Shown: positions 1 through 9,431 of the stretch, piece by piece
Layout of the letters: the number at the start of each line of letters is the position of its first letter
Numbering within the stretch: position 1 is the stretch's first letter
Source of the DNA: CAZPHU01 sp964419255
GTDB lineage: Bacteria > Fibrobacterota > Chitinivibrionia > Chitinivibrionales > CAYFVL01
Reading direction: 5' to 3'
NCBI GenBank assembly: GCA_964419255.1
Contig: CAYQOU010000066.1
Span: forward strand, 1 to 23,407
Length of the DNA: 23,407 nucleotides
Translations under genes and position numbers: made by a program
Notes under the pieces: model-generated
Seen by the model: the letters and a program-made list of their open reading frames with translations, nothing else
What the model was told of the DNA's origin: nothing
Databases searched by the model: none

Positions 1-11
1 TTTTCATTACA

Positions 12-91
12 AGCACCGCACCGGAAATTGGCCAAACACGCGGTGCTCCAAAACACATCATACCCGTGTTTCGGACCAAAAACGGTCCAAA
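12..91. promoter_or_regulatory. Cluster of three inverted repeats upstream of the operon promoter
   Basis: Three dyads are packed directly upstream of the predicted promoter. The first has perfect 8-base arms at 12-19 (AGCACCGC) and 40-47 (GCGGTGCT), with a TTGGCCAA palindrome at 28-35 inside its loop. The second has 9-base arms at 48-56 and 66-74 with one mismatch and a 9-base loop. The third has 8-base arms at 70-77 and 84-91 with one mismatch around a GGACC/GGTCC core. No T-run follows any arm on either strand, so they do not look like terminators. Their position suggests operators for a regulator encoded outside the window. No regulator gene is visible here, so this role is inferred. Confidence 0.4.
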
Positions 92-95
92 ATCA

Positions 96-124
96 TTCAC
101 AAAACCGTCTCTATGTGGTAGAAT
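96..124 (+). promoter_or_regulatory. Sigma70-like promoter for gene 1 and the operon
   Basis: A -35 box TTCACA at 96-101 is followed after 17 bases by a -10 box TAGAAT at 119-124. Each differs from consensus by one base and the spacing is ideal. Transcription would start near 131, leaving a leader of about 60 bases before the ATG at 193. This also argues against any start of the first gene upstream of the promoter. The match is by eye only. Confidence 0.6.
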
Positions 125-192
125 TAGTCATCTTGTCGGAAATCTGTTATTGTCTTTATGAAACTTCGCCTCTACTCACCAATTTGAGTCAT

Positions 193-3018
193 ATGTTACA
201 AAAACAACAACAAAAACTTGCGCCCGGACTCCGTGTTTTGATTCGCGACGCCGAGTGGTTGGTTCGGCGGGTCGATCAGACCAGCAAAGGCGACCAGGCA
301 CTGAGTGTCGTGGGAGTATCCGAGATCGTCCGGAATAAAGAAGCCGTCTTTTTAACCGAGGCGGAAGAAAAAGTCGAGGTTCTGGACCCAAAAGATACCA
401 GGCTCGTCGCCGACACCAGTAACGCCTTTGCCGCCTCACGGCTTTATCTGGAGAGCCTGCTGAGACAGCGGCCGCCCACGGGTGACGATATCTGTCTGGG
501 GCATAAGGCGGCTATGGATCTGTTGTCCTTCCAGCTCAAGCCCGCGGCGCGCTCACTGGAAAAGCCGCGGCAGAGAATCCTGATCGCCGATGCGGTCGGG
601 CTGGGTAAGACGCTCGAGGCCGGTGTTCTGCTCTCCGAGCTTATTCGCCGGGGAAAGGCCAAGCGCATACTGGTTGTCGCCATCAAGAGTATGCTCACCC
701 AGTTTCAGAAAGAGATGTGGTGCCGCTTTACCATTCCGCTTGTTCGGCTCGATTCAATCGGGTTGCAGCGGGTAAGATCACATATTCCGACTCACCAGAA
801 TCCTTTCTACTATTATGACCGATCCATTATTTCGATCGATACCCTCAAGCAGGATAATGAGTTTCGCCAGTATCTGGAGAATGCCTACTGGGATGTGATC
901 GTCATCGATGAGGCCCATAATGTAGCGGCCAGAGGGCATGGGAAATCACAGCGGGCGCAGCTTGCCGAGCTTCTGGCACATCGGTCTGATTCGCTGATCA
1001 TGTTGTCGGCGACACCGCATGACGGCCGTCGGGAGAGTTTCGCATCACTGATGAATATGCTCGATGCAACGGCGATAGCCGATCCGAAAAACTATACCAA
1101 AGAGGATATCAAGGGACTCTACGTCCGTCGGTTTAAAAAAGACATCCAGGAGGAAGCGGGGGCATCCTTTCCCAAGCGCACTATCAGCAAAATTACCGGT
1201 CCTCATGTACCCACGCTGCGGGAGGAAACGGCGCTTCAGAAGCTTGCAGACCTCCGTTTTACCGATATCGACCAGCGAAAGCGCGGGGGGCTTCTGTTTA
1301 AGGTTACCCTTGAGAAGGCTCTCTTTTCGAGTCCGGCGGCGTGCATGGAGACTGTCGAGAACCGACTGAAAGGAATAGAGGACGGTCGGGCTGGGGGGGA
1401 TGATAACGATACGCAACAGTTGATCGATCTGCTCTCCGCGCTGAAAGATATCGATGCAGAGGAATTTTCCAAATATCAAAACCTGCTGACGCTCATCAGA
1501 GAGACAATGAAATGGAAACCGACCAGAACCGATGATCGTCTGGTGATTTTCACCGAGCGTATTGCATCGCTTCATTTTCTGGAAGAAAATCTCAAACGGG
1601 ATCTGAAACTTGCGGATAAACAGATTATCACGCTGAAGGGCACGGGTATGTCGGATATCGAACAGCAGCAGGTTGTCGAGGAATTCGGCAAGGACAACTC
1701 ACCCGTCCGGCTGCTGATCGCTTCGGATGTCGCCTCGGAAGGTATCAACCTGCATTATTTGAGTCACCGGATGATTCACTTCGATATTCCGTGGTCACTC
1801 ATGGTGTTCGCTCAGCGAAACGGACGTATCGATCGGTACGGTCAGAAACAGCGCCCGGAGATATACTACCTCATGACCGAAACGTCGGTGGGAGGGGTGA
1901 AGGGTGATCTGCGGGTGCTTGAGCTGCTTATCGATAAGGATGAGGAAGCGCAGGATAGTATCGGGGATCCATCGGCACTACTGGATAAGTATGATCAGGA
2001 CCAGGAGGAGCAGATTGTTGCCGAAGCGATGTCGATGGAAGAGAAAGAAGCGTGGCTTGATAAGCAGATGAAAGAGATCAACCCGTTCGATCTTCTCTTT
2101 GGTACCGGTGATGCGGATGAAAGCGAACCGACGGCGGCGACCGCCGAACTTCCCAGCCTTTTTCCCTCTGAGATGGACTATGCGTGCAGCGCGCTGGAGT
2201 TTTTCCAGAACCTCGATGAGCGCCTTCAGTTTGATATCGATAAAGATAAGAATGAAATACTTCTTACACTTACCGATGATCTGGAATCCCGGTTTCATTT
2301 TCTGCCAAGAGAGATCCATCCCGGCGAAAAACAGCTTTGCCTTTGCGCCGATCCCGCCGCGATAATGCGCGAAATCGAGAAGGCGAGAAAAGAGGAAAAC
2401 GCCTGGCCCATGAGGCACTATCTCTGGCCACTCAATCCGGTTGTCGACTGGCTAAACGACAGGATGCTATCGGCATTCGGCAGGCATGAGGCGCCGGTGA
2501 TAAAGATCAATGCACTCAAATCAAATGAAACGATTATCCTGATGTCGGGGCTGATTCCTAATCGACAGGGGCATCCACTTGTTCATGAGTGGTTCGGTGT
2601 GCATTTTATCGCGGGAGAAAGTAAAGGGATATTGGAATTTGATCAGGTTATCGAGACGACCGGGTTTGCCGATCAGAAATTTCCGAATCGAAACCCGGAG
2701 ATGATCGACACCGCACCGCTGCGCACGCTTCTTCCGGCGGCTATCAGTGCCGCGGAAACGCACATTGGCTTGTGCCGGGAGAAATTTATCGAGACGCGTA
2801 TGCCGCGAGTGGAAGAGAAACTGGCCGAACTTAGCCGGTTATACCATCGCCATGAGGAGCAGGTGGAAATCGATTTCGAAAATCGGAAATCGCGCAAAGA
2901 AACCCGTCTCAAACAAACCCGCAATGCCTTTGACGCCTATCGTGAATGGATAGACAACACCATGCGAATTGAAGAACAGGCGCATCTGCAGGTATTGGCT
3001 CTGTTTATGGGAGAATAG
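193..3018 (+). CDS. drmD: DrmD-like SNF2/RapA-family helicase
   Basis: This is a 941-residue ATP-dependent DNA translocase of the SNF2/RapA class, closest to DrmD of class 1 DISARM anti-phage systems. Walker A GLGKT is at residues 136-140, the Walker B DEAH box at 239-242 and motif III SAT at 272-274. The C-terminal RecA-like domain carries ASDVASEG at 510-517 and the arginine-finger motif QRNGRIDRYGQ at 541-551. The residues before Walker A (about 1-130) match the DrmD type rather than plain RapA, and the last 80 residues are charged and probably coiled. I chose the ATG at 193. The frame is open back to a TTG at 28, but that lies upstream of the predicted promoter and reads as unlikely protein. 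No strong ribosome site precedes 193; an in-frame TTG at 184 is possible. The stop is one base before the methyltransferase gene, the usual drmD-drmMI pairing. Family assignment is from motif recognition. Confidence 0.87.
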   Translation: MLQKQQQKLAPGLRVLIRDAEWLVRRVDQTSKGDQALSVVGVSEIVRNKEAVFLTEAEEKVEVLDPKDTRLVADTSNAFAASRLYLESLLRQRPPTGDDICLGHKAAMDLLSFQLKPAARSLEKPRQRILIADAVGLGKTLEAGVLLSELIRRGKAKRILVVAIKSMLTQFQKEMWCRFTIPLVRLDSIGLQRVRSHIPTHQNPFYYYDRSIISIDTLKQDNEFRQYLENAYWDVIVIDEAHNVAARGHGKSQRAQLAELLAHRSDSLIMLSATPHDGRRESFASLMNMLDATAIADPKNYTKEDIKGLYVRRFKKDIQEEAGASFPKRTISKITGPHVPTLREETALQKLADLRFTDIDQRKRGGLLFKVTLEKALFSSPAACMETVENRLKGIEDGRAGGDDNDTQQLIDLLSALKDIDAEEFSKYQNLLTLIRETMKWKPTRTDDRLVIFTERIASLHFLEENLKRDLKLADKQIITLKGTGMSDIEQQQVVEEFGKDNSPVRLLIASDVASEGINLHYLSHRMIHFDIPWSLMVFAQRNGRIDRYGQKQRPEIYYLMTETSVGGVKGDLRVLELLIDKDEEAQDSIGDPSALLDKYDQDQEEQIVAEAMSMEEKEAWLDKQMKEINPFDLLFGTGDADESEPTAATAELPSLFPSEMDYACSALEFFQNLDERLQFDIDKDKNEILLTLTDDLESRFHFLPREIHPGEKQLCLCADPAAIMREIEKARKEENAWPMRHYLWPLNPVVDWLNDRMLSAFGRHEAPVIKINALKSNETIILMSGLIPNRQGHPLVHEWFGVHFIAGESKGILEFDQVIETTGFADQKFPNRNPEMIDTAPLRTLLPAAISAAETHIGLCREKFIETRMPRVEEKLAELSRLYHRHEEQVEIDFENRKSRKETRLKQTRNAFDAYREWIDNTMRIEEQAHLQVLALFMGE
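3009..3014 (+). promoter_or_regulatory. Ribosome binding site fixing the methyltransferase start
   Basis: GGGAGA lies inside the last codons of gene 1 and ends five bases before the ATG at 3020. It favours this ATG over an in-frame ATG at 2969 that would overlap gene 1 by 50 bases. The placement suggests translational coupling of the two genes. Confidence 0.6.
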
Positions 3019-3019
3019 T

Positions 3020-6000
3020 ATGCCGTTAGAGATCACCGGAATATTCAATGAAAACGAGTTTTATTTCGAGCACTACCTGTCGGTGAAGCTTGAGCAGGAT
3101 CTCCGTGAGCTGTTTCAGAGCTGGAACGACATGGAGCAGGCCCAAAAAGGTTCCTCTCCCGGCGGTAAACTTCGCCACCTGGCGGGCACCTGGTCAAAGC
3201 ATCGTCGCATGCTTGCTCCGGGAACCTCGGCGCAGCGCAGGCAACAGGCATGTGCCGATTTCTATCGCTCCCTTATCGAGGCGCTTGGGTACAGCTATTC
3301 TCCCGGTGCCGTGGCAACCAAGGAGTATGAAGGGCTGCGGATACTTTCCGAAACGCAGCGCAGCCCGCATGAACCATCGCTCTGGGTGATTGCGCTGCCG
3401 GAACGGACTGCCGAGTCACAAGGTGAAGCCGATTTGGATGATGTACTCGAGGACACCCGCGATAAACCGCTAAGCGGCACGGTTTCCAGGGAATTGTTTG
3501 AGGGAGATGTTGCGGATGATCTTCTGGCCATGGATATCGAGTCGCTTATCAGTAAACAGATCTATTCACGGGAAATACCGCCCCGATGGCTGTTAATTCT
3601 CAGCCCCTGGCAGGTTATTCTTACCGATCGATCAAAATGGGCGGAAAAGCGTGTGCTGCGCTTCGATTTGGATGAGATTTTCTCCCGACGGGATGAGAAA
3701 ACGATCAGGGTGATGGCGGCACTGCTCTGCCGCGACAGCCTCTGTCCGCACCAGGGTGTCGCGCTGGTGGATAATCTGGATGAATCAAGCCACAAACACG
3801 CGTTCGGTGTATCGCAGGATCTCAAATATGCGCTGCGTGAATGTATCGAGCTGCTGGGAAATGAGGCTTTACGGTACATGTCGGACGTTCGCAAGGAGGC
3901 GATCTACGGCAAAAAACGGGAAGAGCAGCTCACCCGGGAATGCCTGCGGTACATGTATCGGATGCTTTTTCTGTTTTACCTTGAAGCACGGCCGGAGCTT
4001 GGATATCTGCCGAAACGTCAACGTATCCAAAGTCATGACCCCTACTGGTCGGCATACAGCTTGGAGACACTGCGCGATCTGGAAATGATTCGCCTCACAA
4101 CGGCGGAGTCGCGGGAGGGCTATTTCATCTCCGACAGCCTCGCCCGGACCATGCGCATGGTTTTCGAGGGATTCGGGTATACCGAGGGAGCCAAAAGGGA
4201 TCTTTTCGAACAGTCTCCCGGTGGTGTGATCAACAGCTTTACAATCGCGCCGCTTGCGTCTCATCTGTTCGAGCCCGATCGCACACCGCTTCTCAATAAA
4301 GTGCGTTTTCGTAATCATATCATGCAGCGTATAATTCGCCTGATGTCTCTGGGAGAATCCGGCACCGGCCGCCGCAAACGGCGCGGGCGAATCTCTTATG
4401 CTCAGCTTGGTATCAACCAGCTTGGTGCGGTGTATGAGGCTCTGCTGTCTTACCGGGGATTTTTCGCCGAGGAGGATCTGTTCGAGGTGAAGAAAGCGGG
4501 TGAAGAGCCCGATGAGCTGGATACGGCATACTTTGTGGGGCGCGATGCGCTGGAGCAGTATACCGATGAGGAAAAAGTGTACGAGCGCGGCGTTAACGGT
4601 AAGCCGACCCGCAAACCCAAATGTTATCCCAGGGGAACCTTCATTTATAGGTTGGCGGGGCGCGACAGGGAAAAATCGGCCTCCTACTATACTCCCGAAG
4701 TGCTCACCAAATGTCTGGTCACGTATGCGTTAAAGGAGCTGCTCAAGGACAAAACCGCCGACGAAATTTTAGGCTTGACCGTATGCGAGCCCGCGATGGG
4801 AAGCGCGGCGTTTCTCAATGAAGCGGTCAATCAGCTCGCCGAGGCGTATCTTCTGCGCAAGCAGCAGGAGCTGGGACAGGAAATCCCTCTCGAGCAGTAC
4901 GCGATGGAGAAGCAGAAAACAAAGATGTATATCGCCGACAACAATGTGTTCGGCGTCGACCTCAATCCGGTGGCCGTCGAGCTTGCGGAAGTGTCGCTCT
5001 GGCTCAACACCATCTATGAAGGCGCGTACGTGCCCTGGTTTGGTATGCAGCTTGTGTGCGGTAATTCGCTGGTGGGTGCACGTTCGGAGGTGTATGATGT
5101 GGATCAGCTCAGAAAAGGAGCCTCAAAACCCTGGATGAGCTATGCTCCGGAGCGTCTGCCGGTCGGACAAAAACGGAAAAAGGATATGGTCTATCATTTC
5201 CTGCTTCCCGACACCGGTATGAGTAACTACACCGANNNNNNNNNNNNNNNNNNNNNNNNNNNNNNNNNNNNNNNNNNNNNNNNNNNNNNNNNNNNNNNNN
5301 NNNNNNNNNNNNNNNNNNNNNNNNNNNNNNNNNNNATCATTTCCTGCTTCCCGACACCGGTATGAGTAACTACACCGATAAAGTGGTCAAGGGACTTGAG
5401 CCGGAAAACATAAAGAAAATCACTGAATGGCGAAAACAGTTCAGCAGACCGTTTTCCGATTCCCACATCACCCACCTGCGCCGATTGTGTGAAGCCGTCG
5501 ATACACTCTGGGACGCCCATGTCGAGGCTGAACGGGCGATGCGTCGGCGCACCACCGATTCTCTCCAGGTATGGGGTCGGCCCGAAGCGGAAAAATCCCA
5601 TTCGACAACGCAGGACAAGGATTCCATGTTCGAGCAGGAAGTGCTCTCCCACCGGGTTCGCGCATCGAGTGCCTATCGAAGGCTCAAGATGGCGATGGAC
5701 TACTGGTGTGCGCTCTGGTTCTGGCCGATCGAGAAAGCAGCTCTGCTGCCATCCCGTGAAGAATTTCTGATGGAAATGAACCTGCTTCTTATCGGCAGCG
5801 TCATGGCCATTGAGAGTGAGGAAGAGCAGTTGAGCCTGTTTCCCAGCACTATGCCTAAGCAGATGGTATTGGATTTGGCTGAGCGGATCGGGGTTGTGGA
5901 TGTTGAGAAGGCGATAGCCGAACATGAACGGTTCGCGGTGGTGGATGAGATTGCCCGCCAGTATAGATTTATGCACTGGGAGCTGCAGTTTTCCGATATC

Positions 6001-8138
6001 TTTGCCGACAGGGGCGGTTTTGATCTGATTGTGGGGAATCCGCCGTGGATCAAGGTGGAATGGCAGGAAAGCGGGGTGATGGGTGATGCCAATCCGCAGT
6101 TTGTCGTCCGTAAACATAGCGCATCGCAGTTGGCGGCGCTGCGCGAGCAGGCTTTTCAGGATTTTACCGGATTGGAAAACCTGTACCTGAGAGAATATGA
6201 AGGCTCGGCGGGGACGCAGAATTATCTGAATGCGATACCAAATTATCCCTTGCTGAAGGGGACGCAATCCAATCTCTATAAATGCTTTCTTCCGGTGGGA
6301 TGGCGAGTTGGATCGAGGATAGGTGTTCAGGCTTTTGTTCATCCTGAGGGGGTATATGATGATCCCAAGGGCGGCTCGTTGAGAAAGGAACTTTACAAAA
6401 GATTAAGGCAGCATTGCCAATACAGAAATGAATACGAACTATTTACAGGTACGAATGATCACGGACGTATGGTTTTTGGGACACACATTTATGGGCCAAT
6501 AAATGGAACCGTTCGCTTTGATAGTATTACACTCCTGTTTTGGCCAACGACAGTTGATTTATGTTATTCCCATAGCGGATCAGGTCCTGTTCCTGGAATA
6601 AAGGATGACCAAAACAAATGGAATACCGAAGGCCATCGCCACCGAATAATAGAGGTGAGCGAAAAGGAGCTCGAACTTTTCGCAAAGCTGTATGATGAAC
6701 CGGGAACCCCCGCAATGCAGGCGCGACTGCCGGCACTGCATGCCCGCGAGCTTCTCAGTGTGCTGGAAAAATTCGCTAAATATCCGCGGCGGTTGGGTGA
6801 TTTAAAAGATGAGTTTTATTCCACGGTTATGTGGGATGAAACTAATGCCGTTAAAAGAGACCATACAATCCGCCGTGAGACGCGTTTCCCACAAAACGCC
6901 TCGGAATGGATCGTATCCGGCCCTCATTTCTATGTGGGTAATCCGTTTTACAAGACACCGCGCAGCGAATGTACTCTAAACAGTCACTACGATGTCCTCG
7001 ACCTGACCACGCTTCCGGAAGATTACCTTCCCCGCACCAACTACGTGCCTGACTGCTCGCCGCAGGAATATGAGCGCAGGATTCCGCGGGTGCCGTGGGT
7101 TGAGGATGGGGAGCGGGAGCCGCGGAAGGTGACGGAGTATTATCGGTTGGCAATAAGAGGAATGCTTTCGCAAGCTGGTGAACGGACGCTTATTTCAGCG
7201 TTATTACCCCGCGAAGTTGGCCATACTAATGCTGTACGGTCATATGTGATGAAAGATTCACTTTTATTATCTATGTGGGCAGGGTGGGTAAGCTCATTAC
7301 CTTTTGATTTCTTTTGCAAAACTACTGGTAGAGCGAATTTGCATCAGATGTTAGATGATTTCCCTTTGCCAGATAAATTTGCAAAGGCCAATGAAGAAAT
7401 ACTTATAAAAACTATCGGCTTATCATGCCTGTCATCATATTTCGATGAAATTAAAAATACTGCCGAATCTTTTGTTAAAAAGAAAATAAGAAAGATTAGG
7501 AATGATAAAGATAGACGATTTGCCCAGAGTGAAATAGATGTTTTAGTAGCAATCGCGATTGGCCTGACCCTCGAAGAGCTCAAAACCATTTACCGCATCC
7601 AATTCCCCGTTCTNNNNNNNNNNNNNNNNNNNNNNNNNNNNNNNNNNNNNNNNNNNNNNNNNNNNNNNNNNNNNNNNNNNNNNNNNNNNNNNNNNNNNNN
7701 NNNNNNNNNNNNNTTGGCCTGACCCTCGAAGAGCTCAAAACCATTTACCGCATCCAATTCCCCGTTCTTCGCCAGAACGAAAACGATACCTGGTACGACG
7801 CCACAGGCCGCATCGTGTTCACCTGCTCAAAAGGCCTGCCGGGAGTCGGCCTGCCGCGAAAGGCGCGCGCCGCCGACCTGAAGGATGGGATACGCTACGG
7901 CATACACTCGCCCGAGCGCACCGAGGAAAACATCGCCCTTGGCTGGGAGGAGATCCGGGAACTCAAAGAAGGCTATGTCACCAAAACGTTCATGGACGAC
8001 ACGCTTCCCGGCGGCCCGGTTGAGCGCACGGTTGAGTATCACGCACCGTTTGATAAGTGCGATCGTGAGCAGGATTATGAGATCGCGTGGCGGGAGTTTG
8101 AGCGGCGGGGGATAGGGAACGTGAAATCTGCAACATAG
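3020..8138 (+). CDS. drmMI: DrmMI-like giant N6-adenine DNA methyltransferase, split by two assembly gaps
   Basis: This enzyme should transfer a methyl group from S-adenosylmethionine to adenine N6 in host DNA, marking self. Two 100-N gaps sit in the gene, each flanked by a duplicated overlap (43 and 55 bases). Removing one copy and the Ns gives a single open frame of 1606 residues. In joined numbering, the S-adenosylmethionine motif EPAMGSAAF is at 590-598 and the catalytic NPPW at 959-962. A specificity-type region follows, with SLPFDFF starting at 1378 and LPxP-like FPLP near 1400. The first 580 residues resemble the N-terminal part of Eco57I/PglX-type enzymes; I see no intact PD-(D/E)xK site, so it is probably not a nuclease itself. 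About 360 residues separate motif I from NPPW, more than usual. The stretch 7150-7558 is sharply AT-rich. It sits directly after drmD, as in class 1 DISARM. PglX-like or type IIG methylases are the alternatives. Confidence 0.85.
5193..5378. other. Assembly gap 1: 100 N flanked by a 43-base duplicated overlap
   Basis: Bases 5236-5335 are N. The 43 bases before the gap (5193-5235) are identical to the 43 bases after it (5336-5378). The repeat ends one contig and starts the next, so it is an unjoined contig overlap rather than a biological repeat. Collapsing it removes 143 bases and joins the two halves of the methyltransferase in frame across the residues PDTGMSNYTDKVV. Confidence 0.92.
7559..7768. 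other. Assembly gap 2: 100 N flanked by a 55-base duplicated overlap
   Basis: Bases 7614-7713 are N. The 55 bases at 7559-7613 are repeated exactly at 7714-7768. Collapsing them removes 155 bases and reads straight through IYRIQFPVLRQNENDTWYD to the stop at 8138. Together with the first gap, the corrected gene length is 4821 bases, a multiple of three. The overlap begins exactly where an AT-rich block ends, which hints that strain variation broke the assembly. Confidence 0.92.
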
Positions 8139-8153
8139 AAGGACAGTGCAACA

Positions 8154-9431
8154 ATGCTTGAAGGTTTATTTACGGCGCTTGATGATGATCTTAGCGGGGA
8201 AGTACTCTCCGACCCGCTGGGTATCATGAGATTGTGGTCACAGCTTGGTGGTGAACTCGTCCCGTTTCTTACTCAGCGTACGCGGCATATACGTCAGTTC
8301 ACACTTGCCCTTTTGACCTACCGCATACAAAATGGTGATATCGTAGAAATTCCGGCTGAAGGAGCGTTCGGTGACCCTTTCATTCTCGGACTCGAGCAAT
8401 TAGTAGCGTATTTTGAAGCTGCACAAGGAGGTACATTCGAAGGCTTTACAGGCAAAAGAAAAGCACTTCGTACTATACGGGAGCATAAAAAAAATGTTAG
8501 CATCGGTGGTACTCCCGATGATCTCATAACCAACACGCAACCATCTGCCGGTGCATGTGCGGCGATGAAATCGCTCTTCAGTGCCATTGGTATTTATGAT
8601 GATAAAAAAGGCATAATCGATACCGATTTCAGTGACCGCTTTTTAAATGCGGTGAAAGAGAATTGGCGCGACATTATCAAGCAATCAATAAAAAAAACAG
8701 ATCTTTACAAACTCTTCAAAGAAAAATCCTGTGAAGTATCGATTGGTCTGAGAGGCAAAGGGACGGAAAAACAGGATATCATGGGGCTTTTCAATGCTAA
8801 TTTCACCAAGGCTCAGAAAATTCTTCGAGAAAAGCTCATCGAGAAAGCTCAAAGAGAGAACAACAATACTCTCAAAGAGGTGCTTGAAATAGCCATGCGA
8901 TTGAAAGGAAAAAAGCAGCACCAATCGCCTGAAATGGTGATATCCAAATTATTGGCCAGCAGTTCAAACAAAGAATTCTGCAGATTGCTAATTGACAGCG
9001 AACGCCTTTTCTGTATGGTTGAAACTGCATTTGAACTTGTCAGCCACAGTAAAGATCTGCAGGTGGTGCGGTCGGTTATCAGTTCAGATAGAATAGAGGA
9101 AATTAGGCAAGGAGCACACTCACTCTGCAAGCGGCTGCAGAATGATGAATCCTTGAAAGATCACTACGAGTTTTTCAAGAACTTTGCCTCGGTATCCGAC
9201 ATCGGAACACTCGTTGAATGTCTGGTCGGCATGCATGAAAACGAAATGGAACGGCAGCGGCAGCTTACTCCCTGGGTACATCGACGGGATCACAAAGTGT
9301 TTGTTTCCGATCTGATCTGTTGGCCGCAAAAGGATCTTGAGAAGTATGCCCGGGAGTGGTTTGACACCTGGCGCCACTCCTACTATGTGAATGCGCTTGT
9401 CGGCCTTACTTTATCACTGGAGGTTGGCTGA
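8154..9431 (+). CDS. Uncharacterised defence-associated protein
   Basis: I do not recognise a named family for this 425-residue protein. The N-terminus has the pattern D-P-L-G...W...G...P-x-L-T-x-R-T-R...R-x-F between residues about 20 and 50. This recalls, weakly, the start of DUF6361-type proteins (P-G-T-S-T...T-R), which I know only as defence-neighbourhood proteins. The middle is charged and largely helical, with lysine-rich stretches around residues 100-110 and 210-265. The end is rich in W and Y (residues about 370-420). No Walker motif, no obvious nuclease triad, no signal peptide and no membrane segment is visible. AGAAGGA at 8138-8144 serves as ribosome site. The gene starts 15 bases after the methyltransferase stop and its own stop overlaps the next start by one base. 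Tight coupling to the PLD gene suggests the two products act together. Base composition is lower in GC than genes 1 and 2. Confidence 0.75.
   Translation: MLEGLFTALDDDLSGEVLSDPLGIMRLWSQLGGELVPFLTQRTRHIRQFTLALLTYRIQNGDIVEIPAEGAFGDPFILGLEQLVAYFEAAQGGTFEGFTGKRKALRTIREHKKNVSIGGTPDDLITNTQPSAGACAAMKSLFSAIGIYDDKKGIIDTDFSDRFLNAVKENWRDIIKQSIKKTDLYKLFKEKSCEVSIGLRGKGTEKQDIMGLFNANFTKAQKILREKLIEKAQRENNNTLKEVLEIAMRLKGKKQHQSPEMVISKLLASSSNKEFCRLLIDSERLFCMVETAFELVSHSKDLQVVRSVISSDRIEEIRQGAHSLCKRLQNDESLKDHYEFFKNFASVSDIGTLVECLVGMHENEMERQRQLTPWVHRRDHKVFVSDLICWPQKDLEKYAREWFDTWRHSYYVNALVGLTLSLEVG
9419..9423 (+). promoter_or_regulatory. Ribosome binding site for the PLD gene
   Basis: GGAGG lies seven bases upstream of the ATG at 9431, inside the end of gene 3. 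The stop of gene 3 and the start of gene 4 share one base (TGATG), a typical re-initiation arrangement. Confidence 0.7.

Noticed and set aside
12..47. Stem with 8-base arms as a rho-independent terminator of an upstream gene
   Set aside because: The loop is 20 bases and no T-run follows on either strand.
28..192. N-terminal extension of gene 1 from a TTG at 28
   Set aside because: The promoter at 96-124 lies inside it, and the extra 55 residues do not resemble the start of SNF2 helicases.
1045..1575. Minus-strand frame of 176 codons inside gene 1
   Set aside because: It is antisense to the SNF2 helicase core region between motifs III and IV and shows no family resemblance.
5193..5378. 43-base direct repeat around the first N run as a biological repeat or attachment site
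   Set aside because: The copies sit exactly at the contig ends and the frame is restored when they are collapsed, so it is an assembly overlap.
3020..8138. Methyltransferase as a frameshifted pseudogene
   Set aside because: The apparent frame breaks occur only at the two N runs. The joined frame is open from start to stop with intact catalytic motifs.
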